This document shows positions 56,001-64,000 of a stretch of DNA of 64,000 nt, in pieces. The DNA lies in NCBI RefSeq assembly GCF_000224145.3, contig NC_020177.2, forward strand, positions 2,128,325 to 2,192,324, given 5' to 3'. This DNA comes from Ciona intestinalis. Taxonomy: Eukaryota; Chordata; Ascidiacea; Phlebobranchia; Cionidae. Every line of letters starts with the position of its first letter. The stretch's first letter is position 1. The translations under genes were made by a program, and so were the position numbers. The notes under the pieces are model-generated. The model saw only the letters and a program-made list of their open reading frames with translations. It did not search any database and had not been told where the DNA came from.

Positions 56001-59000
56001 GAATTTAACCGGCGGTGCTAGTTTCTTTACCATGTAAACTTTATATATATAGCGTTAAAACGATATTTTTTTGTTGTTTTCATCTCAAACTAAAGTCATA
56101 TTGACCCCTGCCTATTTTCCTCATGTTTCTATTTCAGTTTTTTTTTACAAAACTAAGACTAGTTTTATGAGACAAAATCAAACTGTACGAAATATTCAAA
56201 TAATTCTGTATCATTATTTTCCTGATTATCATTAAATGGGGGTCCGTAAAAAGAAAATTAAACACAAGTATTATCTGACAAAGTGTCCCATCTTTCCTCA
56301 TCCTACCATAATTACTTATGCTTTTTACTAATGCAAGTAATGTTTTCAGGTCGAATGGGAATCAGTTCTTGATCATAGTTCAACACATGGTGGCAGTCCA
56401 GAGCATAAGGATGTTGTAGAAAGTAGTTTGCTCACTATGAACGAGTTACACTGTTTTTTGAGAGGTATGTTGTGTGATGGACCAATTCTGGCCTAAATCC
56501 CAAGTCCCCTGCCTGATCAGAAGACTTCACTCATATAGAATATCATATGATAAGATATTTGTAAATTTAAAACATTTAAAACTAATTTTGTAAGGAACTG
56601 TATAGCCCGAAGAACATAGATATCAACAAGTGTAAACCAACATATTTGCTAATTTTTGGGCAATGTTTGGGTTATTTATGTCACACAATTATATATATTT
56701 AACATATTTGGCAGCGGCATTGCAATAATTTTAAATATTTAAGTTTAAAAAGCGAATGGTTGAGTTTTGGTTAGCTTGTAAAATATTCAACTATTTTAAA
56801 TTTTGATGCATCACAAGTGTTTCCTGTATCCTATAATACACATATTAAAACAAAAATATGAATGAAGGTCTAAAAACAGTTAAAATGTGCAAAACATCTG
56901 CCTGCCGCCCATACTGATGCATGCATTTCACTCCTCATATGGGAAAAAAGAAGGCGTCCATTGACCATTGTTTTTAAACAATTGCTGTTCTTACTTGTTG
57001 TATATCCATTTACTTTCGTATAGCCTTTATGTTGCTTATGTGCATCTTGTAAGGTTATTACGCAACATTGCATTGTTAGCACAATGTTTCAACAATCAGA
57101 GCTCTGCAAACTGTGTATGTTATTGTTACGTAAAGTGTGGTCCGGGACGTTGCTCTAACGGCCTACCGCGACTGACCAGACTGATGTAGGATTTCTTAAC
57201 AGTTTAATGACATATAAAAACTACTATAATAAAACGATTAGAACGGTAAGGAAAACGCTCAAATACACTAACGTTTTAACCACAGTAACCAAATACACCA
57301 ACGCAACGTTACTACACCATACACACCACGAGAACTGCCGATCTTATGCAATACTAGGGTAGATATTAGGGAAACAGAAGAAAAAGGCGCACTCGCGCTA
57401 CGACGACCATTTATGCTTGAAGGTGAAATAAACGCGAGACGTATCAAGCCAACACAAAAGCCAAACATGAAATGAAAGAAAAACTAGGAAACAATACAGA
57501 AAAACGCCACAGCAAACTACACAAAAGCCACAAACATTTAATGCCTGAAGAAACAATACGTCACATTATTCTGCCTTGTGTAATTTCCATGTAATTTGTT
57601 TGCCTATTAAAATCATAGCCATTTTGATTGGTTTCAAATCTCTTGGCTTCAATACAAATATTCTCGCTTTGAAAATCTTAACTTTTTCTCATGGACCGTT
57701 TAAGTTTTATAAACTTTTTAATATATTTTCAATTGCTTCATATTTTCCTAGTTCCATTGCTTCTAATAAGAATTTCAAGGAAAAATATCAATGTTGGAGA
57801 ATTCTTGCAAATGGAAAAATGGAGTTGGGTATGTACTTTATTTTTTAATTTTAAGTTTCTAACTGCTGGATAAACTTAGTTTAATTGTTCTACTCATGCT
57901 TAGCTACTTTCTTCACCTTAAATATTTTATGTGCTAAAGTAAATGCAAGTTTAAGAAACAGTTTTAAATTTCAAAATGATTTATTAAACCTGAAATGTTG
58001 TTCAATTCATTGTAAAACATAGAGTTGTCTTAAAGACTATAAAATGCATTTATATGAATAGGCACAAAGCAACTATTTGATTACATTTGATACATTATAT
58101 TAACAATCATTATACTACAACATTTTAACTGTGAAAGTTGATTATACCACGACATTAGTAATCAGCGATTTTAGTTATAATAAAGTAAGATTAAATAATT
58201 TCTTCTAAATTCGTGACAAAAATATTCATACAATTATCCTTTCTTGGGTGGTATTCTCGTATACCGATTAAAACTTAGTCGGTTGGGGTCACTTTGTTTG
58301 CCGCGTTTTTTTCCTACTATCAATGAATCTATTCCATAGTTACCTTTAATTGTTATTCTTAGTAGTTTTTAGCATTTCATGACAGTAACAACGTATGGTA
58401 TTTACATTTTTATTGAGTAATTTTTATGCACATAATATAAATAAAAATAATACTTACACATTGTTGGAGCTTAATATTAACAAAATAGATATTTATGGGG
58501 TTCAACTACTGCTATGTTTTGAAACATATTATTGTGACTATATGTATGAAGTTACAACTTTAATATACATTGTATCAACAAACGTTACATAACACTACAA
58601 CAATTTGATTACATTTTCATTACTTGGTTCAACTTTTATTAATATAAATTTTATTTTACTTTTTGGGATGGATAACAATACTACAAAAACAACAAACGTG
58701 TTTCTATCACGCTATGGCTAAAACAGAAATACAGATTTATTAAACACAATTGAAATATCAACTTTTTCATTTGAACATTAAGTAGTGTTAATTAATTTGA
58801 AATAATCATGTTTAATAAAAATATTGGGTATGAGTGGTTTCTGCTAAACATATCACATTTCTATGTTGCTGAAGTTTACTATAAAAGAAACAACTAATTT
58901 ACCTTTTATATAAAATCTTTAAATAATGATAAAGAATCTGGACTTTTTGTTTAGTTTTATGATCTACTGGTTCATTTAAAGCATTCAATATCCTTACTAC

Positions 59001-61712
59001 TTCACACAAACAAATAAAGGATTTACAAACTTTCCCAAAAGCAAAATAACAGTGAGCAAGATATATATATATTTCGTTATGCAATCCTGTGGTTTGCTTA
59101 GCTCCTTTTAACATGTCCAAACATTTTTGTAATATTGGAAATGCTTTGTCATATTGATTGATTTTAACCAAACTGTGGGAGACTGTAACTAAATCCGCAA
59201 CTTGAAAATATGTAGGAATATATTTTCCTTGAAGTGTTTGTAAAAACTTTTTGTAATATTGAAATGATTTTTCTATCATAACAATTGATTGATCTTTCTG
59301 ATCTATAAGTAATAGACAATTACCATACTCAAGTAATGCCTTACTGAACTGTTTCTGATAATCCAATAAAGTTTTCATTTTTTCGCATGAAATTATCAGT
59401 TTGTTCATATCTTCAATTTCAGTTAGAATGTTTCTTTCATTCCATCGACCCAGTTTAAGTTTGCATTTAAATGCTACAACTCTGACTCGAAATTTCACCA
59501 GGTGGTTTTCATTTTTGCAAAGCGGAATAATTATTTTACATAAATCACTGCATGGTAAACAGTCATCATTTCCATCTAAGGCATCAAGAAGAAACTGTAT
59601 ATTTACTTCTTGAAGTAAGCTGGGAAAGGTAATCAGGTTTCTTATTTCTGTCCTAATATCTTCTTTTAATCCAAGAGTAAACAAAATAATCAGTTTAGAA
59701 GCATATTTCCATACAGCACTATCCATTTGGTTAAAATTCAATGGAAATTCTTTGTGTAGAGCAAGAGTGATTAACTTGTGTAAACTAACTGCTGTCGCCA
59801 GAAAGAAACAAAAACTTTGTTTTCCAACCATTTCTATTAATCCAGCTATAATACTCTTTGGATTAAAATCTTCCATGAAAATGTCTTCTTGTCTTCCCTT
59901 TGAATGATAAACTTTGAACCTTATCTCACAAGCCACTGCAACCATGAATCGAAGCTCATGAGCCACCGTTTCACTGCATAAGTTGCATTGTTCCAATATA
60001 TTAATGATATCAAAACATGAAGATTGTTTTATTGAATATCGCCGACCAATTGATGTAAGAAAGATTGTTGCACTTCTGTAAATTACTCGCTTTATGTTGA
60101 AACTTTGTAGACCATGAAACGTTTTTAATTGTGACGTTATAAAACTCAAGTTTTGTAAATCTTCATCTATTTGTTTCATCACCATTGAATAGTTGCCAAT
60201 TTTATCTTTTCTCGCAACAACGATCATGTGACTTGTCCTGGTACTCATGGAATAATGTTTCTTCACCAGCAACAAAGCAAGACTTGGATAAAATATCAGC
60301 CAAGTGATTATCCCTGCTTTATGTCATGTTCTTTTTCCAACAGTTGAAGCATTTCTTTCACCGGCTTTATAAGCTCCATTTTCCATGGTTTGTTTACAGT
60401 TGGTTGTCTTCCAAGTGGTATCTTGCTTGCATGTGACATCATCCCATCAAACGTTACACCATTTGGTGTAAAAGCATCATAAAACCAGATGTTGGTTTCA
60501 CCGTTTAAACTTGGAATTGCAACTGAAGGAATCATGGTTTCTCCAAGGTTGATTAGGACGATATGAAATATTGTGGAGAACCACTTGAAGTATCTCATGA
60601 TCGTCTTACGATCTTCATTCCAATCTAATTCATCTTCAAGAAGAATGATGTGTTCAAAATCTGAATATAATGTAATTTCTGATCGTGCCAGGGAACCCAA
60701 CCCTACTACAGAGTATTTACATGGGGGATTCCCCATAATTTCAATGCATTCATCAGATACAAATCTCATTAATTCGGTGTATTGCTCTGTAACTTTTTTC
60801 TGGATAGTTTGAACATCTGATATTTGATTTCTTTCGTAATTGAATCAGTCTATCACCTTCTACATTATCAGGAATTTGAGTCACTTTGTTGTATTGTTCT
60901 CCCAATTCCTTTCTAGATTTGTTTCATTTTTCTTTGTAGATTTGCAGAAATCTTCAACAAATTAGCACCATATGTTTTGGCCTTTGCCTTCACCAAAACA
61001 GCTGTGCAAAAACTTCTAAGATCACTTTTAATTTGATCATTTTTTGGATCTCTTACTATAGCAGCATTATACAAAGCTACACTACGAATAGCATTCAACT
61101 TTTTTTGCTTAGTTTTACTTCCATATATCTCGGCCAACTCATGAAATATAGGAACTGATTTTTTTGGATCAATTTCTTTGCCATTTTCATCACACAGCAA
61201 CTTCAATTTGTCAACCAGATTATTTTCAACCTCACTAACCTCAACTGATTCCATTTTCAAATGAAGGAATATCTGTACAGCAATGTTGGCAGATTACTGA
61301 TCTTAAATAAAGTGACTTTGGTGGCTGAGTATAAAAGGAGCTACATTTTATTGTTTGAGTACACCTTAAGCAAACAATGTTATGTGTGGATTGTGTGCTC
61401 TAAATAAACTTTTAAGTAGAGAAATGTAACTGTAGCAGTTGACTTTGCGCAAGAGATATATGCTTAAGGTTCTTCATCTTTTTTACCTATTGTTTACCTA
61501 TTTCGTATGTCGAAGAAAAAAAAGCTGTTTGGTAAATTGAGGCCATTATTTTGTGTAAATTTGTCTTTGTGTTTTAGCATGTGTTAAATCCCATAAAACT
61601 CTACATATTTTATTGTGTTGAAAGGGAGTATGACTTTTCCAATACTTGGCTGTATAGTGAAATTTCGCTTGATAAATTGTCTAATAAAATGAAATGTCTG
61701 AATAAAGTACTG
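50011..61712 (+). CDS. Unrecognised gene, 5' exons (partial)
   Basis: Four exons chain in frame: 50011-50028 (MSNGVE, start ATG, GTAAGT donor), 56350-56464 (38 codons, acidic and Ser/His-rich, ending MNELHCFLR), 57752-57828 (LLLIRISRKNINVGEFLQME) and, less surely, 61578-61712 (45 codons with EREYDFSNTWLYSE and a GTATGT donor). Borders are GT/AG and phases 0, 1, 0, 0 fit. No stop is reached; the gene would continue beyond the gap at 61824. I recognise no domain. Exon 1 recurs at 63475-63492 with one change (GGA to GTA). Introns 1 and 3 each contain a minus-strand nucleotidyltransferase/TPR gene. Exons 2 and 3 are moderately sure; exon 4 is tentative. Confidence 0.55.
50484..51827 (-). CDS. Nucleotidyltransferase/TPR-like family, C-terminal ORF, copy 1
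   Basis: Open frame of 447 codons from the first ATG (51827), with further open sequence upstream to 51854. It lies just downstream of, and in a different frame from, the nucleotidyltransferase ORF at 51887-52831. The first 130 residues (KTFHGLQSFNIKRVIYRSAT, then an all-helical CFDIIDILEQ segment) resemble the helical domain that follows the nucleotidyltransferase in related lancelet and cnidarian proteins, as I recall them. The remainder is helical with TPR-like spacing (LLEYGECLLLIDQKDQSIVM and AHCYFAFEQVCKSLICMCEV). About a third of the residues in this C-terminal part differ from copy 2, yet both frames stay open, which suggests selection. It is encoded within intron 1 of the plus-strand gene. 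Confidence 0.7.
   Translation of the reverse strand: MSTRTSHMIVVARKDKIGNYSMVMKQIDEDLQNLSFITSQLKTFHGLQSFNIKRVIYRSATIFLTSIGRRYSIKQSSCFDIIDILEQRKLCSETVAHELRFMVAVACEIRFKVYHSKGRQEDIFMEDSSSKSIITGLIEMVGKQSFCFFMQTAFSLHLLITFSLHTPLSMNFFQMDSVACKNNLKFLVLIFLTLEEDIKMEIRKLINCPSLLQMVDIMVVLLAIHRTSEYSLCSDLCEKVISLGNHKDFLKEFVVRVVAFKCKLELGRWDKRNIQTEIEDMNKFINLCENMKTLLDYQREFSWALLEYGECLLLIDQKDQSIVMIEKSYQYYKNSQTPQENCYPFLTVVDLNKYSKIWVEINHYEKSFTILKKCLVALKGYKQTTAFQVNLYLDLAHCYFAFEQVCKSLICMCEVVRILNALNKPVLPENKLRVKKYFHCLKRKYAS
51594..52344 (-). repeat. Identical tract shared with 60015-60765
   Basis: I find no difference between the two paralogs across this roughly 750-bp tract, although both flanks differ at many positions. 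It covers the nucleotidyltransferase core, the frame breaks and the start of the second ORF. Confidence 0.85.
51887..52831 (-). CDS. Nucleotidyltransferase-domain ORF, copy 1
   Basis: Open frame of 314 codons from the first ATG (52831). A helical N-terminal region precedes a Pol-beta-type nucleotidyltransferase signature, GLGSLARSEITLYSDFEH (about residues 184-201): GS, R-x-E and the acidic pair D-x-E. It is followed by NLGETMIPSVAIPSL and WFYDAFTPNGVTFDG. This is closest to the DUF294/GlnD N-terminal type found with TPRs in large families of lancelet and cnidarian proteins (family recall; substrate unknown). After KEHDIKQG the frame stops, but the next frame continues with family-like HLADILSKSCFVAGEE, so the break looks like a one-base shift. 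Encoded within an intron of the plus-strand gene. Confidence 0.72.
   Translation of the reverse strand: MNLVEISKTERNLVEKLKLLCDENGKEIDPKKSVPILQDLAKIYGSKTKQKKLNAIRSVALYNAALVRDSGNDQIKSDLRSFCTAVLAKAKAKTYSANLLKVSTNLKRNLKQTRKKLGEQYNKVTQIPDNVEGDRLIHLQRNKISDVQTIQKKVTKQYTELIRFVSDECIEIMGNPPCKYSVVGLGSLARSEITLYSDFEHIILLEDELDWNEDRKTIMRYFKWFSTIFHIVLINLGETMIPSVAIPSLNGETNIWFYDAFTPNGVTFDGMMSHASKIPLGRQPTVNKPWKMELIKPVKEMLQLLEKEHDIKQG
52930..54960. repeat. Tandem duplication of noncoding blocks
   Basis: 52939-53085 (GGATTCAAAATTTTCACCAG onward) resembles 53828-53970, and 53347-53755 (ATGCCAGAGTTCACATCAGT onward) resembles 54504-54955. Divergence is clearly visible, so this is an old duplication. No coding exon is evident. 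The short open frame at 52852-53085 lies in the repeated part and is not supported. Confidence 0.7.
53158..53338 (-). repeat. tRNA-related SINE
   Basis: On the minus strand it runs from GGTCCGGCGCCGTGGCTTAG (A-box-like) through a CTTGGGCAAGACACTTAATG body to GCGGTGTCGCGGCACCGGTC. It is the most complete minus-strand SINE of this type in the window. Confidence 0.78.
55092..55282 (-). repeat. Short TIR element, well preserved
   Basis: The best reverse-oriented copy: TAGTAGGGTGGGGGAGGACG to CCGTCTTCCCCCACCCTACT, with the interior CATTTGGTAATAAACAAAG and GTTTAAAACACGATCAGGAT. Confidence 0.9.
55304..56310. mobile_element. Candidate 1-kb relative of the short TIR element
   Basis: The ends match the family termini (TAGTAGAATGGGGGAAGATG and GTCCCATCTTTCCTCATCCT), and the last 90 bases resemble the short element's right end (AAATGGGGGTCCGTAAAAAG). 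About 800 bases between them are unrelated and AT-rich. Internal terminus-like fragments at about 55511 and 55927 could mean nested insertions. No long open frame. Confidence 0.5.
57095..57560. other. GC-richer block of unknown origin in intron 3 flank
   Basis: Composition and CG content are higher than in the surrounding AT-rich intron (for example GGTCCGGGACGTTGC and CGCGCTACGACGACC). Reading frames are interrupted. It may be a decayed mobile-element fragment; I cannot assign a family. It lies between exons 2 and 3 of the unrecognised gene. Confidence 0.4.
57829..58898. other. AT-rich intron sequence
   Basis: Between exon 3 of the plus-strand gene and the 3' end of the second nucleotidyltransferase/TPR gene. 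Nothing recognisable is present. Confidence 0.6.
58899..60248 (-). CDS. Nucleotidyltransferase/TPR-like family, C-terminal ORF, copy 2
   Basis: Open frame of 449 codons from the first ATG (60248), paralogous to 50484-51827. The N-terminal 75 residues or so lie in the identical tract. Beyond that the two proteins diverge steadily, with substitutions throughout (for example QTAFSLHLLITFSLHTP against ATAVSLHKLITLALHKE) but no stops. The same helical, TPR-like C-terminal pattern is present (LLEYGNCLLLIDQKDQSIVM; AHCYFAFGKVCKSFICLCEV). It lies in the intron between exons 3 and 4 of the plus-strand gene. Confidence 0.7.
   Translation of the reverse strand: MSTRTSHMIVVARKDKIGNYSMVMKQIDEDLQNLSFITSQLKTFHGLQSFNIKRVIYRSATIFLTSIGRRYSIKQSSCFDIINILEQCNLCSETVAHELRFMVAVACEIRFKVYHSKGRQEDIFMEDFNPKSIIAGLIEMVGKQSFCFFLATAVSLHKLITLALHKEFPLNFNQMDSAVWKYASKLIILFTLGLKEDIRTEIRNLITFPSLLQEVNIQFLLDALDGNDDCLPCSDLCKIIIPLCKNENHLVKFRVRVVAFKCKLKLGRWNERNILTEIEDMNKLIISCEKMKTLLDYQKQFSKALLEYGNCLLLIDQKDQSIVMIEKSFQYYKKFLQTLQGKYIPTYFQVADLVTVSHSLVKINQYDKAFPILQKCLDMLKGAKQTTGLHNEIYIYLAHCYFAFGKVCKSFICLCEVVRILNALNEPVDHKTKQKVQILYHYLKILYKR
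60015..60765 (-). repeat. Identical tract shared with 51594-52344
   Basis: Second member of the pair. It carries the same ORF1 stop and reading-frame offset as copy 1. Confidence 0.85.
60308..61254 (-). pseudogene. Nucleotidyltransferase-domain ORF, copy 2, disrupted
   Basis: Counterpart of 51887-52831. The N-terminal part (ATG 61254 to about 60913) ends at an in-frame TAG created by a one-base insertion after QRKMKQ. A second one-base insertion near 60836 shifts the frame again before the nucleotidyltransferase core, which is open from 60769 to 60308. The core itself, GLGSLARSEITLYSDFEH, is identical to copy 1. Unless these are sequencing errors, this copy cannot make the full N-terminal domain. 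Confidence 0.75.
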
Positions 61713-61823
61713 GTATGTGCATCGAGCACTTATGTCGTGTCGAATGGTCCCTGGTTAAATACGAACCAGTTTACAACCAAGAAACTTGAGTTAGCAACTA
61801 CTTCACTAACCAATAAACGTTTC

Positions 61824-61948
61824 NNNNNNNNNNNNNNNNNNNNNNNNNNNNNNNNNNNNNNNNNNNNNNNNNNNNNNNNNNNNNNNNNNNNNNNNNNNNN
61901 NNNNNNNNNNNNNNNNNNNNNNNNNNNNNNNNNNNNNNNNNNNNNNNN
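61824..61948. other. Assembly gap (125 N)
   Basis: It lies just after the tentative exon 4 of the unrecognised gene and just before a second copy of the last ephexin exon. Confidence 0.99.
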
Positions 61949-63850
61949 TTTTTAATTTATCGAAATTTCTCCAGGTTGGTTAGAGGGTGAGAGACTACGT
62001 GATGGGGAAACAGGGTGGTTCCCCCGTCAGAATTGTGACGAAATAGAAGATGAACACACACGAGCGAGGAACATGAAAAACTTGTACCGGACATTCGCTG
62101 GGTGACAGCAGAGAGCTGACAACGAAGCATACTAAAAGAAATTCACAATCAATTTTTTGGAGAACAATTATTTGAATAAAAAAAATGTTTTGAGATTTTG
62201 CAGGGATGTTGTGCTAGGTGGAAGCAATAACTTAAGTACAACTCTAAAGTGGAGCACGTTTTAATGATTTTGTACAAATTATGTATCTTTTGTTTGAACT
62301 GGAATATCATTTTTACATGTATTTGATCAAATAGTAGAGTTTTAAAGGTGTTTAGATTAAAACAAATTATATATTTATCCATAAATATTCTGCAACTACA
62401 GCAAAGTGTAGCCAAATCGAGTTAGCAAAAAGTAAGTATTTAAAATGTCTCAAATGTCACTAATCCTTAAACAACAAATAACTTCATTTTCTTACAAAAT
62501 ATTTCTATCAGTGCACTCTTTGTTCTTTATTTTACAACCTGGTGCTGTTTAATTGCACTATCTAATGTGTTTTTCATAACATTTTTATTCTTACCCCTTT
62601 CATTTCATATCTTGTTGTATGCAGTTTTCCTTATTCATATACCAGTCTTGGTTTAAAAAAACAGACTATTTTTACCCGTTGTGTATTTTACACTCTGATT
62701 TTTTAACTTTCAGTAATACAACCTGCTTCTGTAAAATTATTTTTCAATCAATTCTAGAACAAATCTTTAAACTGTAACAGTATTATCTGTTTTATTATAT
62801 GAGTTTGGTATCCTGATTTGAACTAAACCATGTGTATTATTTAAAAAAATACTCTATTGTCTATAATTTATGGTGCTTATATTATACCCTCTGCCTTACT
62901 AAGATTTTTTCCACCTATTTATTGCATAAAGTAGTTTTGAACAAACTGACAAACCAGTTTGATCTGTAACATTCCATTTTTAACAATTCTCATTTTGGAT
63001 GGGAATTTTGTATTTTGAATCAAATGACTGTATAGCGTAATGTGTGCACTTTATATGATTAAGTTTCTGAGCCTATCCTGTCTTTTTGCGCTAAAAAGTG
63101 CCTTCTTATATTTCGCCATAAAATCCGCTGTCCAAATACTCATTATTTTGGAAAATATATCTCTTCTTTCTAGACATTATAAGGTTGAGTTAAGAAAGTT
63201 TAGGTTACCTGTTTATTAATGCTTGGTTTTACAATGAAGAAACATAGATTTATGGCAAGGTAAGAGGAGGATTTCTGGCTTTGTCACTTTTAGTGTTGGT
63301 ATTTCAAGAACTGCCATTATTTTCTTTATGCCAAGTAGAATATGTTTTTTATTTCAGTTTCTAAAGGATATACCTAGTATGAAATTTACGTTAACAATTT
63401 GATGGCATTCATTGTAGATGATATTCCAACCCTTTAAAGTAAGCTGGGAAAGGAAAAGTTTCAGAATGTTTTAAATGTCAAATGTAGTTGAGGTAAGTAT
63501 AGTCTGCTTATTAAATCAAATATTATACTATTTTATTTTCTAACTTTAGCAAATATCTTTGTAAACTGGTCCGTTCTTAGATACTAAAACAGAATCTCAT
63601 ATTTGGGCATAAAAATGCAAAGGCCCGTTTTATATCCGCTATTATAGTGGGCCCCTGATCTGCTTGAGCCCGCCTCGGCTGTGGGGTTCGCATGGTTTTA
63701 GATACGCTACTGATACAAACTACTCCAAATTGCTTTTATTAGTGTAACAGGATTTATTAGTTTAAAAATAACACACATTATCAACATTTACATCTTGTTA
63801 GGTTAGTATGTGGCATTCTATTTTTCGCATAATATTTCAACAATCAATGC
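61949..63850 (+). repeat. Second copy of ephexin exon 24, its 3' region and the next gene's exon 1
   Basis: Matches about 48546-50340 with a few percent differences and small indels, including an extra segment near 62690-62760. Exon 24 equivalent: 61975-62105, with no coding change that I can see. Exon 1 of the next gene recurs at 63475-63492. The N run on its left means its attachment here is not proven by sequence. It probably represents the other allele. Confidence 0.88.
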
Positions 63851-64000
63851 ATGCAAGGCGTTGGTTTAAAATAAGACAATGAATAAAACAATGCCACACT
63901 ATGTAATATTAATACTGATCAATTTTTATTTAAAAAACGTTGTATTGATGAATTAAAGACTTTTGTTAAACATCGAAGTAAATTAACAGAAACATACACA
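63493..64000. other. Window end: duplicate intron flank
   Basis: The sequence follows the start of intron 1 of the unrecognised gene (compare 50029-50480) until the two diverge after about 63850. No exon is visible. Confidence 0.6.

Larger units (their letters stand above)
54961..56349. other. Intron sequence with TIR elements
   Basis: This part of intron 1 of the plus-strand gene is filled mainly by two adjacent TIR-bounded elements (55092-55282 and 55304-56310). I see no exon before 56350. Confidence 0.6.

Noticed and set aside
57691..57873. 60-codon frame covering exon 3 of the unrecognised gene
   Set aside because: Only 57752-57828 is supported, by a TTTTCCTAG acceptor, a GTATGT donor and phase; the rest is flanking intron.

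Overview
The window is invertebrate chordate DNA, almost certainly from the tunicate genus Ciona (C. intestinalis/robusta type). Genes are compact but intron-rich with AT-rich introns. Coding exons match chordate Maf, ZC3H3 and ephexin families, and a short terminal-inverted-repeat element of about 190 bp recurs roughly twenty times. Three runs of N mark draft-assembly joins at 19113, 45412 and 61824. The species call is inference; the gene calls rest on translated exons whose splice phases I checked one by one.

Layout. 1-8142 is a repeat-rich flank with no gene I can support. 8143-9733 (-) is a large Maf bZIP transcription factor in 3 exons. 9734-14969 is its upstream region, with a GC-richer block at 10040-10730 and several repeats. 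14970-22377 (+) is ZC3H3 in 16 exons, with five CCCH zinc fingers. 22950-24335 (-) is a small Maf in 3 exons, convergent with ZC3H3. 25575-48700 (+) is a long ephexin-family RhoGEF: 24 exons, 1470 codons before the stop, with a proline-rich N-terminus, then DH, PH and SH3 domains. 50011-61712 (+) holds exons of an unrecognised gene. On the opposite strand inside its introns lie two paralogous copies (50484-52831 and 58899-61254) of a nucleotidyltransferase-plus-TPR-like gene. 61949-64000 repeats the last ephexin exon, its 3' region and exon 1 of the unrecognised gene.

Working together. Large and small Maf proteins bind MARE-type sites as dimers, so two potential partners lie about 13 kb apart on the same strand with ZC3H3 between them. 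From memory, human MAFA and ZC3H3 are also near neighbours at 8q24.3, which would make this an old chordate linkage. The ephexin is a cytoplasmic Rho-family GEF and has no evident functional tie to its neighbours.

The main surprises are in the last third. Ephexin exons 18-22 occur twice around a gap with only synonymous differences in the exons I compared, and the splice phases do not allow both copies in one mRNA, so this looks like two alleles placed in tandem. The block after 61948 looks like a misplaced allelic contig. The two nucleotidyltransferase/TPR genes are genuine diverged paralogs, but they share an identical tract of about 750 bp that carries the same frame breaks in both. That is the signature of recent gene conversion, or of an assembly collapse.
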